Shown here: piece after piece, positions 5,682 through 6,586 of the stretch
How positions within the stretch are numbered: position 1 is the first letter of the stretch
Layout: every line of letters starts with the position of its first letter
Source: Planctomycetota bacterium
Lineage (GTDB): Bacteria > Planctomycetota > Phycisphaerae > Sedimentisphaerales > Anaerohalosphaeraceae
Assembly: GCA_030637065.1 (NCBI GenBank)
Contig: DAOVVQ010000219.1
Coordinates: 1-6,586, forward strand
Direction of reading: 5' to 3'
DNA length: 6,586 nt
Notes under the pieces: model-generated
Told to the model about the DNA's origin: nothing
Databases searched by the model: none
Seen by the model: only the letters and a program-made list of their open reading frames with translations
Translations under genes and position numbers: made by a program

Positions 5682-6062
5682 ATGCTTATGAAGAAACTTC
5701 GTAAACAAACGCTCGATGGTAATGTGGAAACGTTGCTGCTGGCGATACTTCAATCCGGTCCGAGTTACGGTTATGCGATCGTCAAGGAGTTGGATAAGCG
5801 GGCTGAGGGGATTTTGAGGCTTGGGGAAGGCACTATTTATCCGGTCCTTCATCGGCTGGAAGGGAAAAAGCTGATCACGGCGAGATGGGCCAGGGCCGAA
5901 AACGGCCGTCAGCGCAAATATTACCGACTGACGCCTAAAGGGCGGAGGGCATTGGCGGACAATCGCGTGCAGTGGCAAATGCTGACGGAAGTTATGGAAA
6001 AAGTAATTGGCCCGGTGGCTAAACCTGTGCCGTTAGCTTTAGCAATAGGAGATGTATTATGA
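5682..6062 (+). CDS. PadR-family transcriptional regulator
   Basis: A 126-residue winged-helix repressor-type protein with PadR hallmarks: an N-terminal helix leading into LLLAILQ (18-24), SYGYAIVKEL (28-37), GEGTIYPVLHRLE (48-60) as the recognition-helix region, and a wing with GRQRKYYRLTPKG (75-87). A C-terminal helix (about 94-109) is short, as in the small PadR subfamily, and would form the dimer interface. I chose ATG 5682 because GAGG (5671-5674) sits 7 bp upstream. A TTG at 5676 would leave only one base after the GAGG, and ATG 5688 is 13 bp away. The stop codon TGA (6060-6062) overlaps the ATG (6059-6061) of the next gene. PadR genes are often followed by a HAAS-domain membrane protein, which fits. 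Signal sensed is unknown. Confidence 0.92.
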   Translation: MLMKKLRKQTLDGNVETLLLAILQSGPSYGYAIVKELDKRAEGILRLGEGTIYPVLHRLEGKKLITARWARAENGRQRKYYRLTPKGRRALADNRVQWQMLTEVMEKVIGPVAKPVPLALAIGDVL

Positions 6063-6586
6063 GCCAGGATTTGGAGAAATATCTCGACCGTGTGATGATT
6101 TATGCCAACCGCAGTGAAACAGATGCGGCAAAGATCAGGGCGGAACAACAGGACCATCTGCTCAAGAAAATTGAAGAGCTTCAGGCCGATGGCCTGGAAG
6201 GCGAAGATGCAGTATCCAGGGCGATTGAAGATCACGGCGACGCAGGCACGGTAGGCTATGGACTGCGGCCGAGGTTTCCGTGGGTTGATGTACGCACAAA
6301 GGGCACAGCCAGGGGTTTTATCGCAATTGGGCCCAGAGCCAAGGGGGTAATAGCGATAGGCGGTGTGGCGTATGGTGTGTTTGCTATTGGTGGAGTTGCG
6401 TTTGGGATCCTTTCCAATGGTGTGTTCGCTTTGGGAATGATAATCGGACTTGGCGTTTTTGCTTTTGTTCCTGTCGGGCTGGCTTACGGCATAATCGCCG
6501 TAGGTTTAATGTCCGCCGGGGTAGTGTCCGTTGGAATTGTGGCAATGGGAGAGCTTGCGGTCGGTTTGCTTACTCTTAACCGATTG
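6059..6586 (+). CDS. HAAS-like domain protein with glycine pentad repeats, partial
   Basis: 176 codons are present and the frame stays open to the window end. Residues 1-70 are charged and helical, with EQQDHLLKKIEELQADG (29-45), then EDAVSRAIEDHGDAGTVGYGL (49-69). This follows the pattern of the HAAS / permease-prefix domain that is co-encoded with PadR regulators. From residue 86 the protein becomes hydrophobic and shows Gly every fifth residue (86, 91, 96, 101, 106, 111, 116, 121, 126, and again 144, 149, 154, 159, 164, 169), usually as Gxx(A/S)x. An interruption lies at about 130-143. This could be a set of glycine-packed membrane helices or a beta-helix-like repeat fold; I cannot decide from sequence. 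The ATGA overlap with PadR implies co-translation and a joint role, perhaps in envelope stress or membrane sensing (inference). Confidence 0.8.
   Translation, partial: MSQDLEKYLDRVMIYANRSETDAAKIRAEQQDHLLKKIEELQADGLEGEDAVSRAIEDHGDAGTVGYGLRPRFPWVDVRTKGTARGFIAIGPRAKGVIAIGGVAYGVFAIGGVAFGILSNGVFALGMIIGLGVFAFVPVGLAYGIIAVGLMSAGVVSVGIVAMGELAVGLLTLNRL

Overview
The window looks like a chromosomal segment of a Planctomycetota-type bacterium, most plausibly an anaerobic or sediment-dwelling Phycisphaerae relative. The evidence is two Tat-exported enzymes (a sulfatase and an aldo/keto reductase), a multiheme lipoprotein cytochrome, a xylose-isomerase-like TIM barrel protein, and intergenic regions full of small palindromic repeats. 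This taxonomic guess rests on gene style, not on a marker gene.

Layout: 1-654 is a gene-free, repeat-rich leader. It holds a 57-bp direct repeat present twice, a three-hairpin structured element, a G9 tract and a weak promoter candidate. From 655 to 5284, four genes run on the + strand: a Tat-signal aldo/keto reductase-like protein, a tetraheme c-type cytochrome lipoprotein, a cytoplasmic sugar isomerase/epimerase-like TIM barrel protein, and a Tat-signal formylglycine sulfatase with an extra C-terminal beta-sandwich-like domain. Gaps are 89, 55 and 4 bp, so an operon is likely. 5285-5681 is a second repeat-rich gap, sharing two repeat types with the left one. It ends in a strong sigma70-like promoter whose -10 box lies inside a perfect 16-bp palindrome. 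That promoter serves a PadR-family regulator (5682-6062), whose stop codon overlaps the start of a HAAS-like-domain membrane or repeat protein that runs off the window (6059-6586).

How the genes may work together (inference): the sulfatase would remove sulfate from a glycan or sugar outside the cytoplasm. The reductase-like protein and the tetraheme lipoprotein would act in the same compartment, possibly on redox chemistry of the sugar. The TIM barrel protein would isomerise or epimerise the imported product. The reductase is unusual because two of its four expected catalytic residues appear to be replaced. The PadR/HAAS pair is a separate, probably autorepressed, two-gene unit.

I found no RNA gene, CRISPR array, transposase or phage gene. 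The most distinctive signals are the degenerate exported reductase beside a multiheme cytochrome, the acidic/leucine 9-residue tandem repeat in the cytochrome's tether, the strict five-residue glycine repeat in the last protein, and the palindrome-over-promoter arrangement.
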